Assembly (NCBI GenBank): GCA_015065455.1
Contig: SVQI01000016.1
Location: 1-35,129 of the forward strand
Length of the DNA: 35,129 nucleotides
Origin: Oscillospiraceae bacterium
Lineage (GTDB): Bacteria; Bacillota; Clostridia; Oscillospirales; CAG-272
Direction of reading: 5' to 3'
Below are positions 19,345 to 27,869 of this stretch, piece by piece. The position numbers and the translations under genes were made by a program. Under the pieces are notes generated by a model. The model was not told the DNA's origin and made no database searches. It saw only the letters and a program-made list of their open reading frames with translations. Numbering within the stretch: position 1 is the first letter of the stretch; every line of letters starts with the position of its first letter.

Positions 19345-19775
19345 CAGAAGCCAAGAGCCATAAGTGTTTCGGCAAGTTCTTCGGAGTTCATATCATTTTC
19401 AGCAATCCACTTGTCTTCATCCCATATTTCAATATGGTTTCCAACGCCGATAACGTACACGTTTTTATCAAGTCCCGCGTAAGCCTTATGATTCTGAGAA
19501 ATAAGAACTCTGCCCTGTCCGTCAATCTTAGTCTTAACGGCAGATGCCATAAGCGTTCTCTTTACGCGTCTTGCCTGTATTTCAGGAAGCGAGTTGAGTT
19601 TTTCTGTAAATGATTCCCATGATTCCTTGGGATAAACGGCTATACAACTGTCAACGCCTCTTACAACAAAAACCTCTTCTCCCAGCTCTTCTCTCATAGC
19701 CGAGGGCAGAAACATTCTGTTTTTGGGGTCAATGGAGTGCTTGTATTCACCTGTAAACATATATTCGCCGATCAT
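19344..19775 (-). CDS. mraZ: MraZ, transcriptional regulator of the dcw cluster
   Basis: 143 residues with two SpoVT/AbrB-type MraZ repeats (about 5-55 and 80-125), including HSIDPKNRMFLPSAMREEL and KIDGQGRVLISQNHK. The protein binds direct repeats ahead of its own operon in other bacteria. GGGAGGTGAG precedes the ATG. The matching boxes at 19889-19936 make autoregulation likely. Confidence 0.96.
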   Translation of the reverse strand: MIGEYMFTGEYKHSIDPKNRMFLPSAMREELGEEVFVVRGVDSCIAVYPKESWESFTEKLNSLPEIQARRVKRTLMASAVKTKIDGQGRVLISQNHKAYAGLDKNVYVIGVGNHIEIWDEDKWIAENDMNSEELAETLMALGF

Positions 19776-19888
19776 TTAAACTCACCTCCCTACCAAAATA
19801 ATCAAATTTACAACGTTCAAAACGGCGCAAAAAGCAAGCATCACACAGGTGCCTAAAACGCTTTTGTGTAAATTTGAGCTACATCAAT

Positions 19889-19936
19889 ACACTTTAGCAC
19901 CACTTTAATGACACTTCACTACACTTTACACCACTC
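19889..19936 (-). promoter_or_regulatory. MraZ box array (five direct repeats)
   Basis: On the minus strand five AAAGTG-like units occur: GAGTGG, AAAGTGT, GAAGTGT, AAAGTGG, AAAGTGT, with plus-strand starts at 19931, 19921, 19911, 19900 and 19889. The spacing of 10-11 bp puts them on one DNA face. This matches the AAAGTG-type repeats reported for MraZ of Mollicutes. They begin just downstream of the -10, suiting repression. Confidence 0.85.
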
Positions 19937-19938
19937 AT

Positions 19939-19967
19939 ATTGTACATTAAATGCTCATTTTTTTCAA
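19939..19967 (-). promoter_or_regulatory. Promoter of mraZ and the dcw cluster
   Basis: Minus-strand -35 TTGAAA (19967-19962), 17-bp spacer, -10 TACAAT (19944-19939). The rest of the 408-bp gap between mraZ and coaD, from 19970 to 20110, is AT-rich with no other feature seen. Confidence 0.85.
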
Positions 19968-20113
19968 TAGTTTTTTTATATTTTTTGTAACTTTATCATT
20001 TTAACAACTTTGAGGGGGTATGTTTTGTAGATACTGCACAAAAAAATCTATCATTTCACAAAAAAACACCCTTTCTGTCTTAAATATTTTTCTGTTTTAC
20101 CCAATTTTTTACA

Positions 20114-20154
20114 TAAAAAAAGACATTCCTTGATTTATAAAACAAAGAATGTCT
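20114..20154 (-). terminator. Terminator of uvrC-rsmD-coaD
   Basis: Arms AGACATTC (20121-20128) and GAATGTCT (20147-20154), followed in the minus sense by TTTTTTT (20120-20114), 29 bp past the coaD stop. Confidence 0.88.
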
Positions 20155-20183
20155 CATATTAAATTATACAATAGGGAGAATTT

Positions 20184-20672
20184 TTATTTTTTGGTCTCTA
20201 TATACTCAGCAACTCCATCGGGAACGTAGGGAGTAATATCCCTTCCATACTTGATCATATCGCGCACAAACGTAGAGCTTATATGTTTATATTCGGGGAG
20301 CGACGGGATAAATATAGTATCGTAATCACCTATACTTCTATTTATCGCAAAAAGTCCGTATTCATATTCAAAGTCTATCGTATCTCTTACACCCTTTACG
20401 ATAAAATCAACGTTCTTTTCCTTCGCGTAATCAACAACCAACGTGTCGGTAATATCGGTATAAACGTTTTCAAGGCTTCTTACCGCTATTTTCAGCATTT
20501 CAAGACAATCTGAGCCTGAAAAAATACCTTTCCCCTTTTTTTCAGTATTTTGAAACACAACCACGTAAACCTCGTCAAATATATCAGCACAACGCTTTAT
20601 AACGTCGTAATGCCCGATGGTAACGGGGTCAAAGCTTCCGGGAATAAGCACTCTCTTTATTTTTTTATCCAT
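20184..20672 (-). CDS. coaD: CoaD, phosphopantetheine adenylyltransferase
   Basis: 162 residues. It adenylates 4'-phosphopantetheine in coenzyme A synthesis. The nucleotidyltransferase motif GSFDPVTIGH (12-21, with TxGH) and the C-terminal ISSTFVRD are clear. The ATG at 20672 overlaps the rsmD stop (ATGGATAA), with GAGGGGG upstream. The rsmD-coaD pairing is a very common neighbourhood. Confidence 0.97.
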   Translation of the reverse strand: MDKKIKRVLIPGSFDPVTIGHYDVIKRCADIFDEVYVVVFQNTEKKGKGIFSGSDCLEMLKIAVRSLENVYTDITDTLVVDYAKEKNVDFIVKGVRDTIDFEYEYGLFAINRSIGDYDTIFIPSLPEYKHISSTFVRDMIKYGRDITPYVPDGVAEYIETKK

Positions 20673-21225
20673 CAATATTTCCCCCTCTCTTACAAAGCAC
20701 GGTTATAAACACACGTCCGTATTTGCTGTGCTTTACCGTTTCAAGTCCTTCGCATTCATAAGCAACATCGTCTTCACTCTCGCAAATAACCTTTGCGTTA
20801 TTGTTGAGCATATCAAACTTAACAAGGCTTTCGAGAATCTGAGGAATTATCTTCTGTGAATACGGCGGATCGAGAAAAACTATATCAAATTTTTCTGCAG
20901 TTTTCGAATTTCTCAAATAATCCTTATAGTCAACGTTAATTATCTTGCATTTATCCCACAGCTTTGTCTTTTTTGCATTTTTCTTGACTATTTCCATAGC
21001 GTCAAGATTTTTCTCTACAAAAGTACAACTCAAAGCGCCTCGACTCAAAGCCTCAAGGCCCATCTGTCCGCTTCCCGCAAACAGATCCAGAACTCGTCTG
21101 TTTTCAAGTTCAAACTGAAGCATACTGAATACAGATTCCTTAACTCTCTCAGGGGTCGGTCTTGTTTCAAGTCCTTCAAGAGTTTCAAGTCTTATTCCTC
21201 TTGCAATTCCCGTAATTATCCTCAT
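20665..21225 (-). CDS. rsmD: RsmD, 16S rRNA G966 N2-methyltransferase
   Basis: 186 residues. SAM-binding LDLFAGSGQMGLEAL (GSGQMG at 51-56) and the N-methyltransferase catalytic DPPY at 119-122. It overlaps uvrC by 4 bp (ATGA) and coaD by 8 bp, so the three form one coupled operon. Confidence 0.96.
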   Translation of the reverse strand: MRIITGIARGIRLETLEGLETRPTPERVKESVFSMLQFELENRRVLDLFAGSGQMGLEALSRGALSCTFVEKNLDAMEIVKKNAKKTKLWDKCKIINVDYKDYLRNSKTAEKFDIVFLDPPYSQKIIPQILESLVKFDMLNNNAKVICESEDDVAYECEGLETVKHSKYGRVFITVLCKRGGNIDG

Positions 21226-23069
21226 ACGTCCTTCTCCTTTTGTCCATTGAAATAATCAAACACAGCCTTCGCGTTTTTGTCTGATATCCCCTTAACACAT
21301 CTTATCTCATCAAGTGACGCTTTCTTCAAAGCCGACAAAGTTTTAAAGTGCGCCAATATCTTTTTCGCCTTTTCTTTACCTATTCCGTCTATATCTTCAA
21401 GCACCGACTTTTTTAGCGACTTTTCTTTTGATGCCCGCATTTTTGAAATCGTAAAACGGTGTACCTCTTCTTGAAGCTTGTATATCAGCATATACACCTG
21501 TTTTTCCTTTGCAATACTGATTTCACCCTGCTCATCACATAAAGTTCTCGTCTTGTGATAATCGTCCTTAGCCATACCAAATACGGGAATATCCATTCCC
21601 ATACTGCGAAGCACTTCCTTTATAACGGAAACATGCCCCTTTCCGCCGTCAAGCAATATCAAATCTGGAAGCACAGAAAAGCCTTCGTCTCCCTGCTTTG
21701 CCCTCTCAAACCTTCTTCTCACAGCCTCAGACATAGAAGCGTAGTCGTCTTGCTTGTCCGATAGTTCTTTTATTTTGAATAAGCGGTAATCGCTTTTCTT
21801 CATTTTTCCGTTTTCGGCAACAACCATTCCCGCGGTTATATTTTCCTTGCCATAGTTTGAAATATCAAAGCTCTCTATCCTCTCGGGCACAACCTCAAGC
21901 TGCAACATCTGCGCAAGCTTAACAAGAACTGCCTCATCGGCTTCCTTGCCCTCTTTGTATTGATATGCGTGTCTTGCCGCATTTTCGTAAACCATATCGC
22001 AAAGCTTCTTGTATTCTCCTCGTTCAGGAGTTTTAACCGATACCTTTCTGTCGGCAATCAACCTCAACGATTCCTCAAGCCCCGCTCTTTCCTCTCCCAA
22101 ATCAAATGAAAGCAAAAGCTCTTTGGGCACGTCCCCTCTTTTTGCATAGAAATCATATAAAAACGATTGCAGATCACTTGTATTCAAAAGCTCGTCGGGA
22201 GTAAATATATAATTCTCGCTGTTAGTTATTCTTCCTTCACGAACGAAGAATACCACCATGCACGAAACAGCATCGTCTGTGTAAAGCGCAAAAACATCGT
22301 GCTCGGCATCGGGAGAACCGACAATTTTGTGTCTCTGCCACACCTTAGCCAAAGCCTCGATTCTATCTCTGTAAACTGCAGCCTCTTCAAATCTCAGATT
22401 TTCCGAAAACAGCTCCATCTTTTCGGTCAGCTTCTTTTTCACCTCGGTAAAAGAACCTCGGAGAAAAAGTACTATCTGTTTGTATATCTCTCTGTACTCC
22501 TCGCTCGTAACGTTCCCCGTGCAAGGTCCAACGCAGTCGCCTATCTGACAGTACAGACACGGTCTTTCTTTTCCAATGTCCTTCGGAAAACGTCTGTTGC
22601 AGGAATGCACCTTAAAACATTTTTGAACGGTCTTTAACACTCCGTACGCCGAGGAAATCGTCGAATAAGGTCCAAAATACTTTGCCCCGTCGTTCTTTCT
22701 GGCATACACTACCTCCGCTTTCGGATATTCGTCATTCGTCTGTATTCTGATATACGGAGCGTTCTTGCCATCTTTTAATTTTATATTATATTTCGGTGTA
22801 TACTGTTTAATCAGCTGGCTTTCAAGGGCGAGCGCTTCATTCTCTGTATCGGTCAGAATATAGTCAAAATCGCGTACCTTTGATACCATAAGCACTGTTT
22901 TTTTATCGTGCTTACTGTTTTTTCTGAAATACTGGGATACGCGGTTTTTCAACGCGCGCGACTTTCCAACGTATATAACCTTACGCGACTCGTCGCGCAT
23001 TATATATACTCCGGGAGATAACGGTAAACTCAAGGCTTTTTCAAGCAAATAATCTATATCCTGCGCCAT
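21222..23069 (-). CDS. uvrC: UvrC, excinuclease ABC subunit C
   Basis: 615 residues. N-terminal GIY-YIG nuclease (GVY at 20-22, YVG at 33-35) for the 3' cut, a cysteine set in the block ending CLYCQIGDCVGPC that fits the UvrC iron-sulfur cluster, a UVR domain that meets UvrB (RFEEAAVYRDRIEAL), an RNase H-like nuclease for the 5' cut, and C-terminal helix-hairpin-helix motifs (IDGIGKEKAKKIL; VKGISDKNAKAVF). GGGAGG precedes the ATG. First gene of uvrC-rsmD-coaD. Confidence 0.97.
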   Translation of the reverse strand: MAQDIDYLLEKALSLPLSPGVYIMRDESRKVIYVGKSRALKNRVSQYFRKNSKHDKKTVLMVSKVRDFDYILTDTENEALALESQLIKQYTPKYNIKLKDGKNAPYIRIQTNDEYPKAEVVYARKNDGAKYFGPYSTISSAYGVLKTVQKCFKVHSCNRRFPKDIGKERPCLYCQIGDCVGPCTGNVTSEEYREIYKQIVLFLRGSFTEVKKKLTEKMELFSENLRFEEAAVYRDRIEALAKVWQRHKIVGSPDAEHDVFALYTDDAVSCMVVFFVREGRITNSENYIFTPDELLNTSDLQSFLYDFYAKRGDVPKELLLSFDLGEERAGLEESLRLIADRKVSVKTPERGEYKKLCDMVYENAARHAYQYKEGKEADEAVLVKLAQMLQLEVVPERIESFDISNYGKENITAGMVVAENGKMKKSDYRLFKIKELSDKQDDYASMSEAVRRRFERAKQGDEGFSVLPDLILLDGGKGHVSVIKEVLRSMGMDIPVFGMAKDDYHKTRTLCDEQGEISIAKEKQVYMLIYKLQEEVHRFTISKMRASKEKSLKKSVLEDIDGIGKEKAKKILAHFKTLSALKKASLDEIRCVKGISDKNAKAVFDYFNGQKEKDV

Positions 23070-23121
23070 AGTTTTATACCTCCCTTTTAAACAGTTTTTA
23101 CTTACAATATATATTTTTATA

Positions 23122-23166
23122 CAAAAAAGACGGACAATGCCACAAATGTCAATGTCCGTTTTTTAA
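23122..23166. terminator. Terminator after ptsH
   Basis: Core stem CGGACA (23131-23136) and TGTCCG (23153-23158), flanked by A and T tracts that extend the stem, between ptsH and uvrC. Confidence 0.75.
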
Positions 23167-23187
23167 TAATCTAAAATATATTTTTGA

Positions 23188-23460
23188 TTATTCGCCGAAG
23201 CCTGTATTCACAAGCTCAATCAAGCCGTCGACTGCCTCGTTCTCGTCGGGACCGTCAGCCATAACAGTAATAGTCATTCCCTTAACAATTCCGAGTGAAA
23301 GCACACCAAGCAAGCTCTTTGCATTAACACGACGTTCTTCCTTTTCAACCCATATAGAACACTTATATGAATTTGCCTTCTGAATAAAAAATGTAGCGGG
23401 ACGTGCGTGCAAACCAATATTGTTGCTTATCATTACATCGCGTGAAATCATTGTACTCAT
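23188..23460 (-). CDS. ptsH: HPr, phosphocarrier of the PTS
   Basis: 90 residues. Active His18 in NIGLHARPA accepts phosphate from enzyme I; Ser49 in NAKSLLGVLSL matches the HPr kinase site used in Firmicutes catabolite control. The histidine distinguishes it from Crh. It has its own promoter and terminator and is not next to ptsI. AGGAG precedes the ATG. Confidence 0.94.
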   Translation of the reverse strand: MSTMISRDVMISNNIGLHARPATFFIQKANSYKCSIWVEKEERRVNAKSLLGVLSLGIVKGMTITVMADGPDENEAVDGLIELVNTGFGE

Positions 23461-23516
23461 TCGCTCCTATCAATCTAATAAAATACCGTTAGTAAACCAA
23501 ATAATTATCTACGGTT

Positions 23517-23545
23517 ATTATAATACATTCGTCAAATAAAATCAA
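23517..23545 (-). promoter_or_regulatory. Promoter of ptsH
   Basis: Minus-strand -35 TTGATT (23545-23540), 17-bp spacer, -10 TATAAT (23522-23517). Confidence 0.8.
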
Positions 23546-23574
23546 GAGTTTTTTGTATATTTATTAAACAACAA

Positions 23575-24075
23575 CTATTCTGCTTGCTGTTTTACGTCAA
23601 AAATTAGTCCGTTTCCCGAAAATTTCGACGAGTACAGCTCTATATTCATACCCGACGCGATATATTTTTTACCGTTTACAAAAAAACCGTTCTCACTGAC
23701 TGAACCTGCAACCTTAATAATCACAGTTACGTCTCTTTTAGTCGAATCAAGCCCCTCTGTAATCTCATTTTTTGCGTTTGTATAGTATACCGATGCATCG
23801 ACTGCCGACACCTCAGCAACAGTTCCGAATTCAGTCTTGTCATCATTAAGATAAAGCTTATCCCCCACAGCCAATTGCTCAACAATCTCAGGCTCCATCA
23901 TAGTGTACATAACCGATACCGAACATATATCGTCAGTTTTGACCGCATTTCTTTTTTCATATAGCTTATAATGCAAAAACGTTCCCGCAATACATGCTAT
24001 AACCGTAACCAGAACAAGTATGTCTATTACACTGATACTGATCTTTTTTCGCGAATTATTAACAGTTCGATTCAT
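23575..24075 (-). CDS. DUF4330-type membrane protein, copy 2
   Basis: 166 residues: a short basic N-terminus, one TM segment (about 16-35) and an outside beta-rich domain. It is a distant relative of the preceding gene (shared IIDVLxxV-like TM entry, GDKLY/GDSVL and NGKKY/NGNLF patterns). The fit to DUF4330 is from recognition of the layout, and the function is unknown. Its ATG overlaps the stop of the preceding gene by one base (TAATG). Confidence 0.75.
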   Translation of the reverse strand: MNRTVNNSRKKISISVIDILVLVTVIACIAGTFLHYKLYEKRNAVKTDDICSVSVMYTMMEPEIVEQLAVGDKLYLNDDKTEFGTVAEVSAVDASVYYTNAKNEITEGLDSTKRDVTVIIKVAGSVSENGFFVNGKKYIASGMNIELYSSKFSGNGLIFDVKQQAE

Positions 24076-24590
24076 TATTCACTCACCTCACTGACCGAAA
24101 CACATACACATTTTCCGGTATAAAAAGGAAATCTCAAATCCATTTCTTTGCCGACGTTGAACAAGTTGCCGTTTAGATAGTATATACCGTCCTCTCCGAC
24201 GTATGCCTTAACGCTTATCTTAACACGCATATCTATCTTTCCGGGATATACAGCCTCAAAAGGAGCGTTGCTCTCCGGATCAAAACCCGTATACACGGAG
24301 TCTGTATATTCAACATCAATAACCTGTCCTATATTTTCTAAAGTTGACGAATCAAGGACCGAATCACCTATATTTATTTTACCTCTCAGTATATCTGTAA
24401 GATTTGACTGCTCAACGGTGTATATAAGCTCAACGGATTTTTCTCCCGCTCTACCACTGTCCTTTCCGCCGTCGTAGAAAAACAAAAACAAAATAGCAGA
24501 AACAGCCAACACGATAACTACAATAAGTAGTACGTCAATAATATTAAAACGGTATCTTTTATTTTTCTTTCCCTTTTCCAAAGAACTCAC
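24075..24590 (-). CDS. DUF4330-type membrane protein, copy 1
   Basis: 171 residues, one TM segment (about 18-39) and an outside domain rich in beta strands. It is followed directly by a related gene. Start choice is uncertain: GTG at 24590 has GAGGGG 8 bp upstream, while TTG at 24581 would use AAAGG. It lies 27 bp after the O-antigen-ligase-like gene, so a shared surface-polymer role is plausible but unproven. Confidence 0.75.
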   Translation of the reverse strand: MSSLEKGKKNKRYRFNIIDVLLIVVIVLAVSAILFLFFYDGGKDSGRAGEKSVELIYTVEQSNLTDILRGKINIGDSVLDSSTLENIGQVIDVEYTDSVYTGFDPESNAPFEAVYPGKIDMRVKISVKAYVGEDGIYYLNGNLFNVGKEMDLRFPFYTGKCVCVSVSEVSE

Positions 24591-24617
24591 CTTTATTTCC
24601 CCTCTTTCGTTTTTTCG

Positions 24618-26486
24618 TTAACCTATATAATCTCCAAATTCATCAGCATTACAGTTATGCCTTTCGGTAACACTGACACAGGACGACAAGCCGATACAAA
24701 TCCAGAACAAAAGTGTTATCTTATAGCTCCCAAAAATATTCGTATCAAACCCTATACTCAACAATGACGCTACTGACGCCATTGACGCAAGAGTAACGAT
24801 TCTGCCGTCTTTACTACATCCCTTAGAATAAAGAGTGGTGTTCTTCTGTAATCCAAAAAACATACATACTATAAACAATACTAAGCCGATAACACCAATC
24901 TCGCAAGCCATTCTGTATCCTATTCCGTATGATCCGTCGCCCGTACCATACAAATAGTTAAAGCTGCCGAGTCCCGTACCGCCAAACAACAAAACGGTAT
25001 TATCTTTTACACCGGATAATACAGAACCAAGGACGTTTGTTACATAATCCGAAAGTCTGTTGAGCAAAGAAACACGCTCAAGAACCACCTTTGGCAAATT
25101 AAAATACACAAAAGGCAAAACACAAAGAACAAACATCATCACTGCCAATGTTTTTTTGCTGTACATAACAAAGAACAAAACGAGTCCCGTTACCAATCCG
25201 AACCAGGCACTATATTCATTTGTTAAAAACAAGCAAATGATTCCAACTGTATACATAATAATCACAGATATTTTGTTCAGCTTTTTCATGTCGTTCATTC
25301 CAGCAAGCACAAAGGGTAACAGTATCACAAGATATTCAGCAAACAACTTTGTCGAACCAAGACACGAAACCATGCCTTGATTTTCAGCAATACCAAAAAG
25401 AGCAATCAGATAATCATTACCCGTTGCATTAGCAAAATACATCGTTATTCCGCATAGTACAACAATAAAAAACGAATAATAGAGTGATTTTATACACCTG
25501 TTAATCCATATTTTCGACTTTATAAGATTAACAGCAAGGAAAAACAACCCAAGTCCATAAAGCATACTGTCTGCTGCATATATTACTCCGCCATCGGAAT
25601 AAAGTTTAGGATAATTCAATAAACAAATAACAGAAAACAATAATATACAAATACTGAAAGTATCAAATCTGACAGTTCTTTTTCCACGTATATATTTCAG
25701 CAGGAAACAAATTACCGTATACAAAATAAGACCGCTGATGGTTCTTGCGTCAAGAAAAGGTATACAGAATATAACGCCTACAATGCCCGTTTCGGGAACA
25801 TAAAGAACCGCCAATAAATATACGGCAACAATCAGCGAAAAGACAAGGTATACAGGACTGAACCAAATTGAAAAAACAGCAAGTAAAAGTCCAACGGGTA
25901 TAGTCAGCTTACTGTAGCCTTTGACTGCCGTTATTTTTTCAAAGGTTTCAGTTTTACAACCAAGCCAGTCAAAAACAATTCCTCTTGCCCTCTTGCTTTT
26001 GCAAACAGCCGCTGCCAAAGAAGAAGACGAAAACAAAAGCGGAATAGATATTAACACCATTAACGCTGATACAAACAGCTCACTATATGATAAGATCCGT
26101 GCATTGAACGAATAGTATTTAAATAGTCCAACGAGCAAAAAGCCTATACCTGAGGTAATAAAAAACAAACCGTAAACGTTAAGCCCCAAGCTCAGAAAAT
26201 TAAGGAGAAATTCATTCGCCTTTGCCAAAAAAACACTTTGAGATACAAGGCGCGATACCGTTCTCTTAACGGGGCGGAACACGCGTCTGTCAAGCTGAAG
26301 CTTTTTTGCGTATTTGTATATAAATCCCTTTTCAAACAAATTTTCATCGTACCCCGAAAAAATCTTTCCGGTTATGCTGCCTTCCGCTTTGTTAAACAAA
26401 TAAGAAGCCGCATTTAAGAAAAAAGAAAACAGCTTACTTTTTGCAAACATCGCCTTAATCTTATTTTTCTTAGTACCGACAGCCAC
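24618..26486 (-). CDS. O-antigen ligase/polymerase-like polytopic membrane protein
   Basis: About 622 residues with a dozen or more TM segments. The C-terminal half has the Wzy_C/O-antigen-ligase look, with a large extracytoplasmic loop (about 470-560, LLFGGTGLGSFNYLYG) between TM segments. In a Gram-positive cell this would polymerise or ligate a surface polysaccharide or wall polymer. The start is taken as GTG at 26486, 8 bp after GGGAGG; an in-frame GTG at 26495 overlaps that site. It follows trmD by 28 bp and precedes two DUF4330 genes in one operon. Confidence 0.8.
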   Translation of the reverse strand: MAVGTKKNKIKAMFAKSKLFSFFLNAASYLFNKAEGSITGKIFSGYDENLFEKGFIYKYAKKLQLDRRVFRPVKRTVSRLVSQSVFLAKANEFLLNFLSLGLNVYGLFFITSGIGFLLVGLFKYYSFNARILSYSELFVSALMVLISIPLLFSSSSLAAAVCKSKRARGIVFDWLGCKTETFEKITAVKGYSKLTIPVGLLLAVFSIWFSPVYLVFSLIVAVYLLAVLYVPETGIVGVIFCIPFLDARTISGLILYTVICFLLKYIRGKRTVRFDTFSICILLFSVICLLNYPKLYSDGGVIYAADSMLYGLGLFFLAVNLIKSKIWINRCIKSLYYSFFIVVLCGITMYFANATGNDYLIALFGIAENQGMVSCLGSTKLFAEYLVILLPFVLAGMNDMKKLNKISVIIMYTVGIICLFLTNEYSAWFGLVTGLVLFFVMYSKKTLAVMMFVLCVLPFVYFNLPKVVLERVSLLNRLSDYVTNVLGSVLSGVKDNTVLLFGGTGLGSFNYLYGTGDGSYGIGYRMACEIGVIGLVLFIVCMFFGLQKNTTLYSKGCSKDGRIVTLASMASVASLLSIGFDTNIFGSYKITLLFWICIGLSSCVSVTERHNCNADEFGDYIG

Positions 26487-26514
26487 AGACTTCACCTCCC
26501 GTTTACAGTATATT

Positions 26515-27192
26515 TCACAACAAATCAGGTCTGTTTTTCTTTGTCAATTCAAGAGCAGCCTTGTAACGCCACTCATTTATTTTTTTATGATTGCCCGAAA
26601 GAAGAACCTCAGGCACCTTTCTTCCCATAAAATCAATGGGTCTTGTGTATTGCGGATATTCAAGCATTCCGTTTGAAATGCTTTCGTTTTCAAAGCACTC
26701 GGAATCGCTAAGCACCCCGTCAATCATTCTCGATACACAGTCAACAAATATACAAGCGGGAAGTTCTCCGCCCGTCAATACGTAATCACCAATGGATATC
26801 TCATCGTCAACTATCTCTTCTATTATACGACGGTCAACACCCTCGTAATGACCGCATAAGATTATTACTTGCTCACAGTCAAGATATTCCTTTGCAACAT
26901 TCTGCGTTAACACTCTTCCCTGCGGAGACATATATACAGTCTTTCTCTTTTTGAAGTCGGTATTTTCCGTAATATTTTTCCAACAGCGGTATATGGGGGG
27001 CGCTGCCATAAGCATACCCATTCCGCCCCCGCACGGCGTATCGTCAACACGGCGGTGCTTGTCCTCGGAAAAATCTCTTATATTATGAGAATAAATTTCA
27101 ATAGCGCCCTTGTTTTGCGCTCTGCCTATTATGCTTTCACCCAAAATACCATCGGTCAGGTCGGGAAAAAGCGTCATTATATCAAACCTCAT
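26515..27192 (-). CDS. trmD: TrmD, tRNA (guanine37-N1)-methyltransferase
   Basis: 225 residues with the trefoil-knot SAM site: CGHYEGVDRRIIEE followed by ISIGDYVLTGGELPA. It makes m1G37 and prevents frameshifts. ATG at 27192 is preferred (GAGGG 8 bp upstream); it overlaps the rimM stop by 11 bp. Confidence 0.97.
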   Translation of the reverse strand: MRFDIMTLFPDLTDGILGESIIGRAQNKGAIEIYSHNIRDFSEDKHRRVDDTPCGGGMGMLMAAPPIYRCWKNITENTDFKKRKTVYMSPQGRVLTQNVAKEYLDCEQVIILCGHYEGVDRRIIEEIVDDEISIGDYVLTGGELPACIFVDCVSRMIDGVLSDSECFENESISNGMLEYPQYTRPIDFMGRKVPEVLLSGNHKKINEWRYKAALELTKKNRPDLL

Positions 27193-27691
27193 CGAACATT
27201 CCCTCAATGGGCTTTATAAAAATACCCTCTTCCACAGATATTTTTTTTACAAACTCGGAAACGGCAGGAATAAGTACCTCCCCTTTTTCCGTGCCTACGC
27301 TGTATATATCGTGTATGCCGTACTGCATAACTTCTTTCAATTTTCCGTAAACCTTTCCGCTGTCTGCGTCTATTATATCAAGTCCTATCAGGTCGGCAAT
27401 AAAATAAGAATCGCTTCCCTTTGAAATATTGTCTCTGTCAGCATACATAATTTCTTCACGGAGATTGTTTGCGCTGTCAAAATCGTCTATCGACTCAAAT
27501 TTTATTAAAGCCATACCCTTGTGTACAGAGCTTTTTTTGACTTTCATCGGAACAAACTGACTGTTTACGTTACGGTATAATACTTTTAGCTTTGTAACGA
27601 CCTCGGGACTGTCGCTCCAGGTCTGCATTTTGATGTCGCCTCTGAAGCCGTGAGTATTTACAATTTTTCCGATCTGTAAATATTTTTCCAT
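27182..27691 (-). CDS. rimM: RimM, 16S rRNA/30S maturation factor
   Basis: 169 residues: N-terminal RimM domain (IGKIVNTHGFRGDIKM near the start) and C-terminal PRC-barrel (about 95-165). It assists maturation of the 30S head. GGAG lies 7 bp before the ATG. Here it opens the operon; rpsP and ffh, often its neighbours, are not in the window. Confidence 0.95.
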   Translation of the reverse strand: MEKYLQIGKIVNTHGFRGDIKMQTWSDSPEVVTKLKVLYRNVNSQFVPMKVKKSSVHKGMALIKFESIDDFDSANNLREEIMYADRDNISKGSDSYFIADLIGLDIIDADSGKVYGKLKEVMQYGIHDIYSVGTEKGEVLIPAVSEFVKKISVEEGIFIKPIEGMFDEV

Positions 27692-27724
27692 AATTTTTCT
27701 CCGAAAAAGATACTTTGTCTTTTT

Positions 27725-27753
27725 ATTATATCATACCTTGATAAAACATTCAA
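27725..27753 (-). promoter_or_regulatory. Promoter of rimM-trmD operon
   Basis: Minus-strand -35 TTGAAT (27753-27748), 17-bp spacer, -10 TATAAT (27730-27725). It should also drive the O-antigen-ligase-like and DUF4330 genes. Confidence 0.85.
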
Positions 27754-27806
27754 GATGCAATAAAAAATTTGATTTTACCCTCATTCTGTCCCTCGGAGAC
27801 ACTATA

Positions 27807-27839
27807 TTACATAGTTGAAATAATCATCTTTACATAGTT
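27807..27839 (+). promoter_or_regulatory. Direct repeat ahead of the SodC-like gene
   Basis: The decamer TTACATAGTT occurs at 27807-27816 and again at 27830-27839, 23 bp apart, about two helical turns. It could be an operator. No convincing -35/-10 pair was found with room for the ribosome binding site GAGGTGATT. Confidence 0.4.
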
Positions 27840-27869
27840 TTGCACATAAATTAAATATGAGGTGATTAT

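Noticed and set aside
23188..23460. Crh (catabolite-repression HPr) instead of HPr
   Set aside because: The catalytic histidine is present in NIGLHARPA, whereas Crh lacks it.
27829..27857. TTTACA-17-TAAATA as promoter of the SodC-like gene
   Set aside because: The start point would fall inside the ribosome binding site, leaving no leader.
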